DNA of 13,120 nucleotides from CAYMAT01 sp964388495 (GCA_964388495.1 CAYMAT010000039.1:1-13120); one strand, 5' to 3'. Shown: positions 1-7,069, numbered from the stretch's first letter. A program made the numbers and translations. Notes: generated by a model not told the origin, from the letters alone.

Positions 1-1
1 G

Positions 2-892
2 GGCTTTGCCAAGAAAGGGCACAAGGTGATGTTTTTCGACATCAATCCTTCCCTCATTGAAAAACTCCAGAAGGAGGGTCTCCATGCCTACGGCGTGGAC
101 CAGATGGCCGCGCATGAAGCGGATACCTACATGTTCACCATCTCCACCCCCACCATCGACGGGAAAATCCATCTGGATTACCTCAAGCGCGCCGCGGTGC
201 ATTTTGCGGAGAACGTGCTGAAGCACAAAAAGAGCCACTGCCTCATCGTCGTCCGCAGCACCGTCCCCCCCGGCACCACGGAGAGCGTCCTCGTTCCGCT
301 CATCGAGAAGCATTCGGGGAAGAAGGCCGGCAAGGACTTTGGCGTCTGCATGAACCCGGAATTCTTGCGCGAGCACAGGAACGAACAGGATTTCCAGCAC
401 CCGTGGATCATCGTCATCGGCGCCATGGACGAGAAGTCCTACCACGCCATGGAAAAGCTGTACCAGCCGTACCACTGCCCCTGCATCCGCATGACGCTCT
501 CCGAGGCGGAGATGGAGAAATATCTTCATAACATCTGGAACGGCTGCAAGATCTCGTTCTTCAATGAGATGCGCATGGTCTGCGAAAAGGCGGGCATAGA
601 CGCGGACAAGGTTTTCAAGACCGTCGTCCACAGCGCGGAGTCCTCGTGGAACGCGGAGTACGGCACCAAGAACATGGGACCCTTTGGCGGCACGTGCCTG
701 CCCAAGGACACGGAGGCGTTCCTGTACTGGGCAAAACACCATCTGGGCATGACACTGCCGCTCCTCACCGCGGAGATCGCCGTGAACGAAAAGGTGAAAA
801 CCCGCTGGGCGCGCATGAAGCACAAGGTGAAAGACTTCTTCATGGGCAACTTCCGCGTCAAGCCCACGGTGTACTCGCAGGCGGCCCATTAA
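2..892 (+). CDS. UDP-glucose/GDP-mannose dehydrogenase family protein, 5' end outside window, lacks C-terminal UDP-binding domain
   Basis: Family role: NAD-dependent four-electron oxidation of a nucleotide sugar (typically UDP-glucose) to the uronate. The frame is open from base 2 and begins inside the Rossmann fold, just after where the GxGxxG loop should be, so about 20 residues are missing to the left. Visible family signatures, in order, are STVPPGTT, NPEFLRE, the central-helix KISFFNE (catalytic Lys and Asn) and GGTCLPKD with the catalytic Cys at bases 695-697. The protein stops about 65 residues after that Cys. The usual third domain, which binds UDP (about 110 residues, full length about 430), is absent, and the next gene starts 12 bp later. 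The neighbouring hyaluronan-synthase-like transferase makes UDP-glucuronate the likely product. UDP-ManNAc or GDP-mannose dehydrogenase activity is an alternative. Confidence 0.9.
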   Translation, partial: GFAKKGHKVMFFDINPSLIEKLQKEGLHAYGVDQMAAHEADTYMFTISTPTIDGKIHLDYLKRAAVHFAENVLKHKKSHCLIVVRSTVPPGTTESVLVPLIEKHSGKKAGKDFGVCMNPEFLREHRNEQDFQHPWIIVIGAMDEKSYHAMEKLYQPYHCPCIRMTLSEAEMEKYLHNIWNGCKISFFNEMRMVCEKAGIDADKVFKTVVHSAESSWNAEYGTKNMGPFGGTCLPKDTEAFLYWAKHHLGMTLPLLTAEIAVNEKVKTRWARMKHKVKDFFMGNFRVKPTVYSQAAH

Positions 893-904
893 CCTCCTCC
901 GTCC

Positions 905-2224
905 ATGATTTCGGACCTGTTCAACGCAGTGCACAACACCGCATGGGCAGGGATCGTTTTCCTGCTCCCCATCGGCTACATCGGCGCATGGAGATGGAGC
1001 GTATGGGGATTCAAGAAACTGGTGGGATTGTCATACATGCCGCAGCCGCGCAACGGCTACACGGCCGCCGTTTCCATCGTCACGCCCGTGTACAACGAGA
1101 TTCCGGAGGTGCTCCGCGCGGCGCTGGATTCGTGGGCCAAAAACAACCCGGACGAGATCATCGGCGTGGTGGATTACTCGGACGAGGCATCCATCAGGGT
1201 CTTCAGGGAATTCGCGGCCACGTTCCCGCGCGCGCGGATGATCGTGACGCACACGCCCGGCAAGCGCGCGGCTCTCCGCGACGGATTCCTGGCATCCACC
1301 GGGGACATCGTCTGTTTCATAGACAGCGACACCATCTGGAAGGACACGGACATGCTCCCGGACATGCTGGCGCCTTTCGCAGATCCGGAGGTGGGCGCGG
1401 TGGCCACGGAACAGCGCGTGCTCAAGGGCGATACCATCGCCCGCAAGATGTTCGACATGCAGCTCTACGAGCGCTACACGCTGGAGTACCGTTTTTTGGC
1501 GGCCACCACCAACGCCACCACGTGCGTGTCCGGACGCACGGCGGTGTACCGCCGGTCGGCGCTGGAGCCCGTCATTGACGGCCTCATCCGGGAAACCTTT
1601 GCGGGGAACCTCTGCATCAGCGGCGATGACAAATGCCTCACCCGCATGACCATGGAGGGGAAATGGAAAATCCGGTACCAGGAATCGGCAAAAGTCTATA
1701 CGCCCGCGGCCCCGGACGTGGCCACGTTCATAAAGCAGCAGACCCGGTGGAACAGAAACAGTTGGCGGTCCGATTTCAAGACCGTCGGCAACCTCTCGCT
1801 CTGGCGGCGTGAGCCCGTGCTGCAGCTCTACCTCCTGGACCGGTTTTTGGACCCCTTTGTCTGCGTCCTCTCCCCCATGTTCGCCATCATCGCGGTGCTG
1901 CAGGGGCAGTTTGCGGCGCTGAGCATGCTGCTCTTCTGGTGGATGCTGAGCCGCACGGAAAAACTGGTGGGCTACCTGGAGCGTCACCCCGCGGACGTGA
2001 TCTATATCCCGCTCTTCGTGTACTTCCAGTTCCGCCTGGCCCTGGTGCACCTCTACGCGCTCTATTCCATCAACACGCAGGGGTGGATCACGCGGTGGGA
2101 CGCCAAAAGATCGGGGCTTTCCCTCAGGCGCCTCACCTACTGGTTCCCGCACGCGGGAGTGGCTGCAACCATACTGCTGATGTTCGGCATGACGTACCTG
2201 ATCGTCCTGGGCAAGCAGGCGTGA
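905..2224 (+). CDS. Membrane glycosyltransferase family 2, hyaluronan synthase/NodC-like
   Basis: A 439-aa processive-type GT2 enzyme that should polymerise UDP-sugars at the cytoplasmic membrane. There is one N-terminal membrane segment (about residues 13-29), then the GT-A domain: VTPVYNE (59-65), VVDYSD (88-93), DSD (140-142, metal/UDP binding), SGR (209-211), GDD (240-242, acceptor-side catalytic Asp) and QQTRW (278-282, the QxxRW signature). C-terminal membrane segments follow at about 317-350, 365-388 and 417-435. A Trp-Ile-Thr-Arg element at 394-397 recalls the WGTR motif near the C-terminus of hyaluronan synthases. It follows the dehydrogenase by 12 bp with no Shine-Dalgarno sequence visible and is probably co-transcribed with it. 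This resembles streptococcal hasA/hasB pairing. The exact polymer (hyaluronan, chitin-like or other beta-glycan) cannot be read from sequence. Confidence 0.88.
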   Translation: MISDLFNAVHNTAWAGIVFLLPIGYIGAWRWSVWGFKKLVGLSYMPQPRNGYTAAVSIVTPVYNEIPEVLRAALDSWAKNNPDEIIGVVDYSDEASIRVFREFAATFPRARMIVTHTPGKRAALRDGFLASTGDIVCFIDSDTIWKDTDMLPDMLAPFADPEVGAVATEQRVLKGDTIARKMFDMQLYERYTLEYRFLAATTNATTCVSGRTAVYRRSALEPVIDGLIRETFAGNLCISGDDKCLTRMTMEGKWKIRYQESAKVYTPAAPDVATFIKQQTRWNRNSWRSDFKTVGNLSLWRREPVLQLYLLDRFLDPFVCVLSPMFAIIAVLQGQFAALSMLLFWWMLSRTEKLVGYLERHPADVIYIPLFVYFQFRLALVHLYALYSINTQGWITRWDAKRSGLSLRRLTYWFPHAGVAATILLMFGMTYLIVLGKQA

Positions 2225-2225
2225 T

Positions 2226-3494
2226 TCAGCGCCGCCTGCGGAAAGGCCGGCCCCCGCCGCGGTGATGGTGCCCGCCGCCCGGACGGGGACGGCGCGGGAA
2301 GGACGGACGGTCGCCGAAGGAAAAATCGTCACCGGAAAAATCCTGTTCGCGCTTTGGGGGCGCCGGAACGTCCGGGAGCGATGACGGCATCTGCGCGCGC
2401 TTGAGCTGGGACCGGATGAGGCGCTCAATGCTGCGGAGCTGCTGCTGCTGGTCCGGTGTGGCAAAGGCGACGGCGTTGCCCTCCCGTCCCGCGCGCGCCG
2501 TGCGGCCGATGCGGTGCACGTAATCTGCGGGATCATCGGGCAGGTCAAAGTTGACCACCAGCGCTATGCCCGTCACGTCTATGCCGCGGGCGGCGATGTC
2601 CGTGGCGATGAGGACGCGGTACTTGCCGCTCTTGAATCCGTCCAACGCCTCTTTGCGCTGGCTGAGGGACCGGTTGGCGTGGATCTCCGCGGCCTTGTGC
2701 CCCATGGCGTTGACGGAACGCGCGATTTTCTTGGCACCGTGCTTGGTTCTGCTGAACACAAGAATTGTTCCAGAATTTTCGCTAAGGATAGAAGAAAGAA
2801 GGGCTAGCTTACTCTCTTTTTTTACGATGAAAACCTCCTGCTCCACACGCTCCGCCGCGGTGCCTGCGGGCGCCACTTCAATGCGCAGCGGCAGTTTCAT
2901 GTGGCCCGTCGCCAGCTGCATGATGGAGTGCGGCATGGTGGCCGAAAAGAGCATCGTCTGACGGTCCGTGGGGACATGGCGGAGGATGCGGTCGATCTGC
3001 GGCTTGAATCCCATGTCCAGCATGCGGTCGGCTTCGTCCAGCACCAGGATTTTCACCTCACGCAGCGTGATGGTCCCCTGTTCCAGGTGATCATTGAGGC
3101 GTCCGGGCGTGGCGATGAGGATGCGGGGGTTGCGGCGGAGCATCTCCCGCTGGCGGTTCATGGAAGCGCCTCCCACGAACACCGCGGTGCCTATTCCCAT
3201 GGCCCGCGCAAAAGGCGCCAGGGACTCCTCCACCTGTGCGGCCAGCTCGCGCGTGGGGAGAATGACCAGTCCCCTGCCGCCGAACTGTGCCAGTCTCTGC
3301 AGCATGGGGAGCCCGAAAGCGAAGGTCTTTCCCGTGCCGGTCTGCGCGATACCCACAATGTCCTTGCCCTCCAGCGCGGGCGGAATGGCCTGATGCTGGA
3401 TGGGCGTGGGGGTCTGGATGCTCTTCTGCTCCAGGACGGAGAGGAGCTTGGCCTCAAGCGGGAGTGCGCGGAATTGGTGCGTGGGTGCGTTCAT
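2226..3494 (-). CDS. rhlE: DEAD-box ATP-dependent RNA helicase, RhlE type
   Basis: A 422-aa RNA helicase that unwinds RNA duplexes in the cytoplasm (ribosome assembly and RNA turnover in the family). Motifs: Q-motif TPTPIQ (28-33), Walker A AQTGTGKT (50-57), PTRELA (80-85), TPGR (129-132), DEAD (153-156), SAT (184-186), LVFSRT (245-250), ATDIAARG (297-304) and HRIGRTARAG (327-336). A basic Arg/Gly/His-rich tail (about 396-422) is a typical RNA-binding extension. The wording around DEAD and FSRTKHGAKK is closest to E. coli RhlE. I chose the ATG at 3494: the longer frame would need a TTG at 3539, which lies beside an extended -10 box. No Shine-Dalgarno sequence is visible. A dnaX-like frameshift signal and an AT-rich codon island lie inside the gene (separate entries). 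Confidence 0.95.
   Translation of the reverse strand: MNAPTHQFRALPLEAKLLSVLEQKSIQTPTPIQHQAIPPALEGKDIVGIAQTGTGKTFAFGLPMLQRLAQFGGRGLVILPTRELAAQVEESLAPFARAMGIGTAVFVGGASMNRQREMLRRNPRILIATPGRLNDHLEQGTITLREVKILVLDEADRMLDMGFKPQIDRILRHVPTDRQTMLFSATMPHSIMQLATGHMKLPLRIEVAPAGTAAERVEQEVFIVKKESKLALLSSILSENSGTILVFSRTKHGAKKIARSVNAMGHKAAEIHANRSLSQRKEALDGFKSGKYRVLIATDIAARGIDVTGIALVVNFDLPDDPADYVHRIGRTARAGREGNAVAFATPDQQQQLRSIERLIRSQLKRAQMPSSLPDVPAPPKREQDFSGDDFSFGDRPSFPRRPRPGGGHHHRGGGRPFRRRR
2817..2839 (-). promoter_or_regulatory. Candidate -1 programmed ribosomal frameshift signal inside the helicase gene
   Basis: On the minus strand an exact AGGAGG (2839-2834, codons 219-221) is followed by a 10-nt spacer and the heptamer A AAA AAA (2823-2817). 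The heptamer is in the X XXY YYZ register relative to the helicase frame (codons 224-226, GTA AAA AAA). After a -1 slip the next codons are AGA, GAG, TAA, so the product would be the first 226 residues plus Arg-Glu. E. coli dnaX uses the same layout: an SD-like element 10 nt upstream of A AAA AAG and a -1 stop two codons later. No ATG, GTG or TTG sits at a usable distance after the AGGAGG, so internal initiation is a poor explanation. I see no convincing downstream stem-loop. Confidence 0.5.
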
Positions 3495-3509
3495 GAAAAG
3501 GGAGAATGT

Positions 3510-3538
3510 CTCTGCAGGGCAGAGGATGCAGAATAGCA
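3510..3538 (-). promoter_or_regulatory. Helicase promoter (extended -10) and leader hairpin
   Basis: The minus strand reads TGC TATTCT (3538-3530), an extended -10 element, about 35 nt upstream of the helicase ATG. No good -35 box is present. The expected transcript start is close to 3523. A perfect 6-bp hairpin (CTCTGC, loop AGG, GCAGAG; 3510-3524) lies at the very 5' end of the predicted leader, which is about 29 nt long and has no Shine-Dalgarno sequence. The hairpin could stabilise the mRNA or be a substrate for the helicase itself; that part is inference. Confidence 0.45.
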
Positions 3539-3560
3539 AATTTTCACGCTAAAACCAGCA

Positions 3561-3584
3561 TTTTCCGCATTTTATTGCGGAAAA
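3561..3584. repeat. Perfect 9-bp inverted repeat between the 997-aa gene and the helicase gene
   Basis: TTTTCCGCA (3561-3569), six bases, TGCGGAAAA (3576-3584). Read on either strand, the 5' arm carries the T run and the 3' arm the A run, so it lacks the U tail of an intrinsic terminator in both directions. It lies just upstream of where a -35 box for the helicase promoter would fall. It is either a protein-binding operator or a transcript-end hairpin for the 997-aa gene, which stops 39 bp away. The symmetry is certain; the function is not known. Confidence 0.6.
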
Positions 3585-3622
3585 CGTGGGGGGAAAAGCC
3601 TGTATAAGGACGGGTCCCGGGG

Positions 3623-6616
3623 CTACACACGCTCCAGAATCCAGTCCGTTCCCTGGGAATTTGTACGAATCTGGAATCCGCGAAGACCGAGCGTCTTGTT
3701 TATCGCGTCCACGCCGCTCTTGGCTGCATCTGGGCCAAAAGTGCTGAGCGCCCGGACTTCCTCATACAACTCCTTGGAGATTTTCTGAACATCGGGAGCA
3801 TTGCGGTTTTTGTCCGTAACGCGGGAAGCAAGCAGCCCCACGCGCTCACCAATGTATTGCAGTCGCGCAGACACAGCATTCCCTCCGCCCTCCTGGGGAC
3901 GCGTGAGCGAACGATCGCCACCCTTCCATAGGTTTGAAAGCAAAGCCAGACCGGCACCCCACAATGTCTTGGGCCGCTGACCGTCCAGCTGGGAAACAGG
4001 CCCGTGGCCGGCGGGAGACTCCTGCACTCCGGCGCCCGGCACAGAGCGGGTGTCCACAACGGAGAGATCTGAGCCGTGCAGATAGATGGCGTAATCATTG
4101 CCGCGCAGGACCAGACCCTCCTGATCCAAGGCAGGCAATGCCTGGGAAAGCTGCAGGGAAAGCTGACCGCGATGATCCATATTGCCATCCAGTACCTGGC
4201 CAATTTCGCCCACCGTCTTCTGGAGCGACTCCATGTGTCGCTTGCGTGCATCCGGTCCGGGACCGTACGTGCTGTTGTGCAGAGATACGAGTTGCTTCAC
4301 AAGGCCTCCGAGATTCTTCTGCGCACGCTCCAGGGATCCCTTCTGTGACTCAGGCTTCCAACCCTGCACCTCAGGGGGCGATACCGGTGCGGATTCCTGT
4401 TTCTTTTTCTGCTGTTCCTGTTTTTGCTCATCCTCCATACGTCTGATGGGAGTGAGCAATTTTTCCGTCTCCTGCTTTTTCTGCGCCGCTTGCTTGGCGG
4501 CATTCTGATCCTGATTCAGTTTTTCCTGAAGCTTTTTTTCGGCCTCCACCTCTTCTTGACGCTTGTCCTCAGTGGCTTTCTTTTTTGCGGCAGTCTCGCG
4601 CTTTTCATCATCCTCCCTCTTCTTGTCTTCCTGGGCCTTCTTCTCGGCAGCGTTTTTCTCGTTCTGGTCTTTGATGGTCTTCTGGACTTCATCAAGGGCA
4701 TCCTCAAATTTCTTTTTCGCCTCCTCCGCTTTTTTCTGGTCTTCCTTCTTTTTCTCTTCCTCAGTGTCCACTGTCTCCTTTTTCCGCTGTTGCTCGCTCT
4801 GGTCCTGCGCGGTCTTCTTTTTCCTCTGTTGCTCGGGATCCACCATGATGTTCACGATGGGGAAATCCATCTTCCGTTTTCGCTGAATCTCGGTGATCAC
4901 TTTATCTAGTTTCTGCACCGGTTCAGGTGGCGGAGGCACGGGTACGGTGACGGAAATCTGCCGCTGGATGATTGCCTGGGGACGGTTACGGGAACGCCCC
5001 GCGTCAAACGTGTGCTGGAACCAGATGGGCAGCGGATCGGTGGGTTTCAGGCCGCGCACGTAGATGGCGCCGGCCATATCCTGACGCACCTGCACGGAGC
5101 CGTTCTCTGACGGCGTCCAATTATTGGGATCCGGAGACGCAGCAAGTGGGGTGTCCTGCCGCGGGAAATACACCCGCGTGGAGGACTGCTGATCCGCGGG
5201 AATGGTAGTGAATCTCTTTTCCGTTCCGCCTTTCACGTCCGCCTGGTTAAAGGAAAGGTTCTGGCTCATGTCGATGGTGTTCACCACCGCCTCGCGCTCC
5301 ATACCGGGCACAGCCACGCCGTTGCGCCTGAAGATCACCCGCTCCGTACGGCGCGTGCTTCCGGCAGTCACTTCCACTCTGTTGCCCACCACCCTGAACG
5401 TCATACCGTCCGCCAGGCGGATTTCCCCTCCGGCATTGAAACGCACTTCCTGCGTTCCCACCTGCACGCTCATCTCGCTAAGGGCCTTCTGCTGGCTTTC
5501 GGCGTTGCCGCCGGTGGCCTGCAGACGGAACGCGTGGCGATCCGGAGTCTCGGCACTGCGCGCTCCTGGATCACCCGTGTACATGGGCGGAATGCTGTTC
5601 ACATCCACCTCCGACTGTTCGATTTTGCGCTCTTGCTCAACCGGCGGAGCGTCGGCAAACGTGAAGATCAGGTTGTTCTGGTAGCCCAGCTTCATTGTTC
5701 CAAAGCGCGGGCGGGTGTCCGCCCCGTCCAGGCGCAAGCGCAGGTCCTGCATGTCGTTGAAATTCGTATAGGGAATGCGGTAGTACTGCGCGCCGCCGGA
5801 CAGCGTGATGGTTTCCAGCGGGGGCCATGTCTGACCGGTGCGCGTGTTCACAAAGGAGCCGGTGACGCCCTGGGGGACACGGAGAAGATGGAAACGGTCC
5901 GCCTGTGCGCCCTGTCCGCGCGCCGTGAAGGGGCGCGTGTAGAGGTCCAGGTGGATGGTCTGCAGTTTGTTGCCGTCGTTTGTCTGCTCCGCCATCTGCG
6001 CCGCCAGGCGTCCCATGGATACGGAGTGCAGTTCATTCTGCAGCGTTTCATTTGCGGGGACGGCTGCCGAACGTTCCAGATCCGCGACGATCTGCTCGGC
6101 GCGGTTGTAGTGCCTTTCCAGCGCCACCACATCCCAGAAAATGCGGATCATCTGCTCGTTTCCCGCGTAGGTGTTGACTTCGGAATGCTGCATGCCGGAC
6201 TGGCGCAGGGCGCCCAGCTCGGTCCTGCCCAGATACGTGGCCCCGTTCTGCCCCTGGACAAACACATCGCCCGCCTGGTTGGCGCCAAGAACGCGCATGT
6301 TCTGCAAGCCCAGCGTCCTGTTCACGGGCTCATTGATGGCATTGCGCTTGGCGCTCATCTGCTGCTCCGCAAATCCCGGAGTCCCGGACATTTTCTGCAT
6401 GCGCTGGCGCGCGGCGTCAAAACGGCCCAGGTAACGGGCAATGCGCTCCTGCACGTTGTCGTACCCGTGGCGGTTTTTGATCACATCGTTTCCTTCCGCC
6501 ATGTGCACCTTGTCCAGGCGCTGCAGGTTCTGCAGGTCGCGCGGGGTCTGGGGAACGTCGCCGGCCATGTGGATGAGCCTGCGTTCTGCGCCCGCGGAAA
6601 AATTTGTGTGCTTCAT
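3623..6616 (-). CDS. Large protein with central charged coiled coil, unknown function
   Basis: I do not recognise a named family. The 997-aa protein has no signal peptide or membrane helix, so it is probably cytoplasmic. Order: helical N-terminus with a module (about 52-131) containing an NRTLGL turn; helical stretch (150-215); a beta-rich, Thr/Arg/Gly-rich region (about 220-555); a proline spacer (559-566); a Lys/Glu/Gln-rich coiled coil (about 595-745, bases 4382-4834); then two C-terminal modules (about 761-857 and 916-997). The last repeats the N-terminal pattern as NKTLGLRGF. The start ATG overlaps the stop of the upstream 105-aa gene as ATGA, implying coupled translation. A scaffold or filament-like role is possible from the architecture alone; no catalytic motif is visible. 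Confidence 0.85.
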   Translation of the reverse strand: MKHTNFSAGAERRLIHMAGDVPQTPRDLQNLQRLDKVHMAEGNDVIKNRHGYDNVQERIARYLGRFDAARQRMQKMSGTPGFAEQQMSAKRNAINEPVNRTLGLQNMRVLGANQAGDVFVQGQNGATYLGRTELGALRQSGMQHSEVNTYAGNEQMIRIFWDVVALERHYNRAEQIVADLERSAAVPANETLQNELHSVSMGRLAAQMAEQTNDGNKLQTIHLDLYTRPFTARGQGAQADRFHLLRVPQGVTGSFVNTRTGQTWPPLETITLSGGAQYYRIPYTNFNDMQDLRLRLDGADTRPRFGTMKLGYQNNLIFTFADAPPVEQERKIEQSEVDVNSIPPMYTGDPGARSAETPDRHAFRLQATGGNAESQQKALSEMSVQVGTQEVRFNAGGEIRLADGMTFRVVGNRVEVTAGSTRRTERVIFRRNGVAVPGMEREAVVNTIDMSQNLSFNQADVKGGTEKRFTTIPADQQSSTRVYFPRQDTPLAASPDPNNWTPSENGSVQVRQDMAGAIYVRGLKPTDPLPIWFQHTFDAGRSRNRPQAIIQRQISVTVPVPPPPEPVQKLDKVITEIQRKRKMDFPIVNIMVDPEQQRKKKTAQDQSEQQRKKETVDTEEEKKKEDQKKAEEAKKKFEDALDEVQKTIKDQNEKNAAEKKAQEDKKREDDEKRETAAKKKATEDKRQEEVEAEKKLQEKLNQDQNAAKQAAQKKQETEKLLTPIRRMEDEQKQEQQKKKQESAPVSPPEVQGWKPESQKGSLERAQKNLGGLVKQLVSLHNSTYGPGPDARKRHMESLQKTVGEIGQVLDGNMDHRGQLSLQLSQALPALDQEGLVLRGNDYAIYLHGSDLSVVDTRSVPGAGVQESPAGHGPVSQLDGQRPKTLWGAGLALLSNLWKGGDRSLTRPQEGGGNAVSARLQYIGERVGLLASRVTDKNRNAPDVQKISKELYEEVRALSTFGPDAAKSGVDAINKTLGLRGFQIRTNSQGTDWILERV

Positions 6617-6930
6617 TGTGCGGGGGGAACGGAGGAATCGTCCTTGAAGATGTCTTCGGCGGACTGGTGTTCGCTCTGCTCAATCTCCTGGTGCATGCGC
6701 GGCACCTCCACGCGCTCAAAGTGCTCGATTTCCCTCTCCCCCTCGTCCGCGGCATCCACGATCTTCTTGCCCGTATCCAGGATATCGCTGTGCACGTCCT
6801 GCAGTTTCTCTATCGCCCCCTTGCGCTGCTCGTCCGTGAGGCGCTCGGCAAGGGAAAGCAGATGCTTGGTCACGTGCGGTGGCAGTCCAGTCATGGACCG
6901 GACGGCCTCTGTGTAGGCGGCTGCTGTCAT
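6613..6930 (-). CDS. Small acidic helical protein, first gene of a two-gene operon
   Basis: A 105-aa protein with no recognised domain. It is predicted almost wholly alpha-helical: an N-terminal segment of the type LPPHVTKHLLSLAERLTDEQRK (about 17-37) resembles short helical bundles of unknown function, followed by an acidic, heptad-like stretch (about 40-95) and a disordered Pro-rich end. I chose the ATG at 6930 because a TGC-TATAAT extended -10 element lies 27 nt upstream of it; longer in-frame starts would lie inside or before that promoter. Its TGA stop overlaps the ATG of the 997-aa gene by four bases (ATGA), so the two products are probably made in a fixed ratio and may form a complex (inference). 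Confidence 0.75.
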   Translation of the reverse strand: MTAAAYTEAVRSMTGLPPHVTKHLLSLAERLTDEQRKGAIEKLQDVHSDILDTGKKIVDAADEGEREIEHFERVEVPRMHQEIEQSEHQSAEDIFKDDSSVPPAQ

Positions 6931-6957
6931 AAGGGTTTGTGTGTGAGAAATCCGATT

Positions 6958-6966
6958 ATTATAGCA
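6958..6966 (-). promoter_or_regulatory. Extended -10 promoter of the 105-aa/997-aa operon
   Basis: The minus strand reads TGC TATAAT (6966-6958), a perfect sigma70-type -10 box with the TGn extension and no convincing -35 box. The predicted start would leave a leader of about 20 nt with no Shine-Dalgarno sequence. A 10-bp palindrome GGTTATAACC (6976-6985) lies just upstream, in the -28 to -37 area, and could be an operator; that is only a suggestion. Confidence 0.6.
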
Positions 6967-7047
6967 GATTTGACGGGTTATAACCATGGTGAAGGCAACA
7001 CAATTTTCATGACTAGCAAGTGGCGAAAATGGTTCTGACATAGCAAA

Positions 7048-7069
7048 GCCAGCCCCGGGTGGGGCTGGC
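7048..7069 (-). terminator. Hairpin terminator of the surface protein gene
   Basis: Perfect 9-bp GC-rich stem GCCAGCCCC/GGGGCTGGC with a 4-base loop, 68 bp downstream of the surface protein stop. On the minus strand it is followed by TTTGCTATG, so the U tract is short (three Us) and termination may be partly stem-driven. On the plus strand no T tract follows. It also insulates the next operon, whose promoter lies about 80 bp further on. Confidence 0.6.

Noticed and set aside
905..2224. Cellulose synthase assignment for the glycosyltransferase
   Set aside because: It lacks the PilZ region and the larger size of bacterial cellulose synthases; the QxxRW and domain spacing and length fit the hyaluronan synthase/NodC group better.
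1031..2548. 505-aa open frame on the minus strand opposite the glycosyltransferase and helicase end
   Set aside because: Arg/His/Pro-rich translation typical of an antisense shadow in GC-rich DNA; both genes beneath it have clear family motifs.
4580..4586. A AAA AAG heptamer in the slippery register in the 997-aa gene
   Set aside because: It falls in a Lys-rich coiled coil where such runs arise by chance, and no Shine-Dalgarno-like element lies 10 bases upstream, unlike the helicase site.
5534..6916. 460-aa open frame on the plus strand opposite the 997-aa gene
   Set aside because: No recognisable domain, His/Arg/Val-rich shadow pattern, and it ends inside the opposite operon; the minus-strand pair has a promoter and ATGA coupling.
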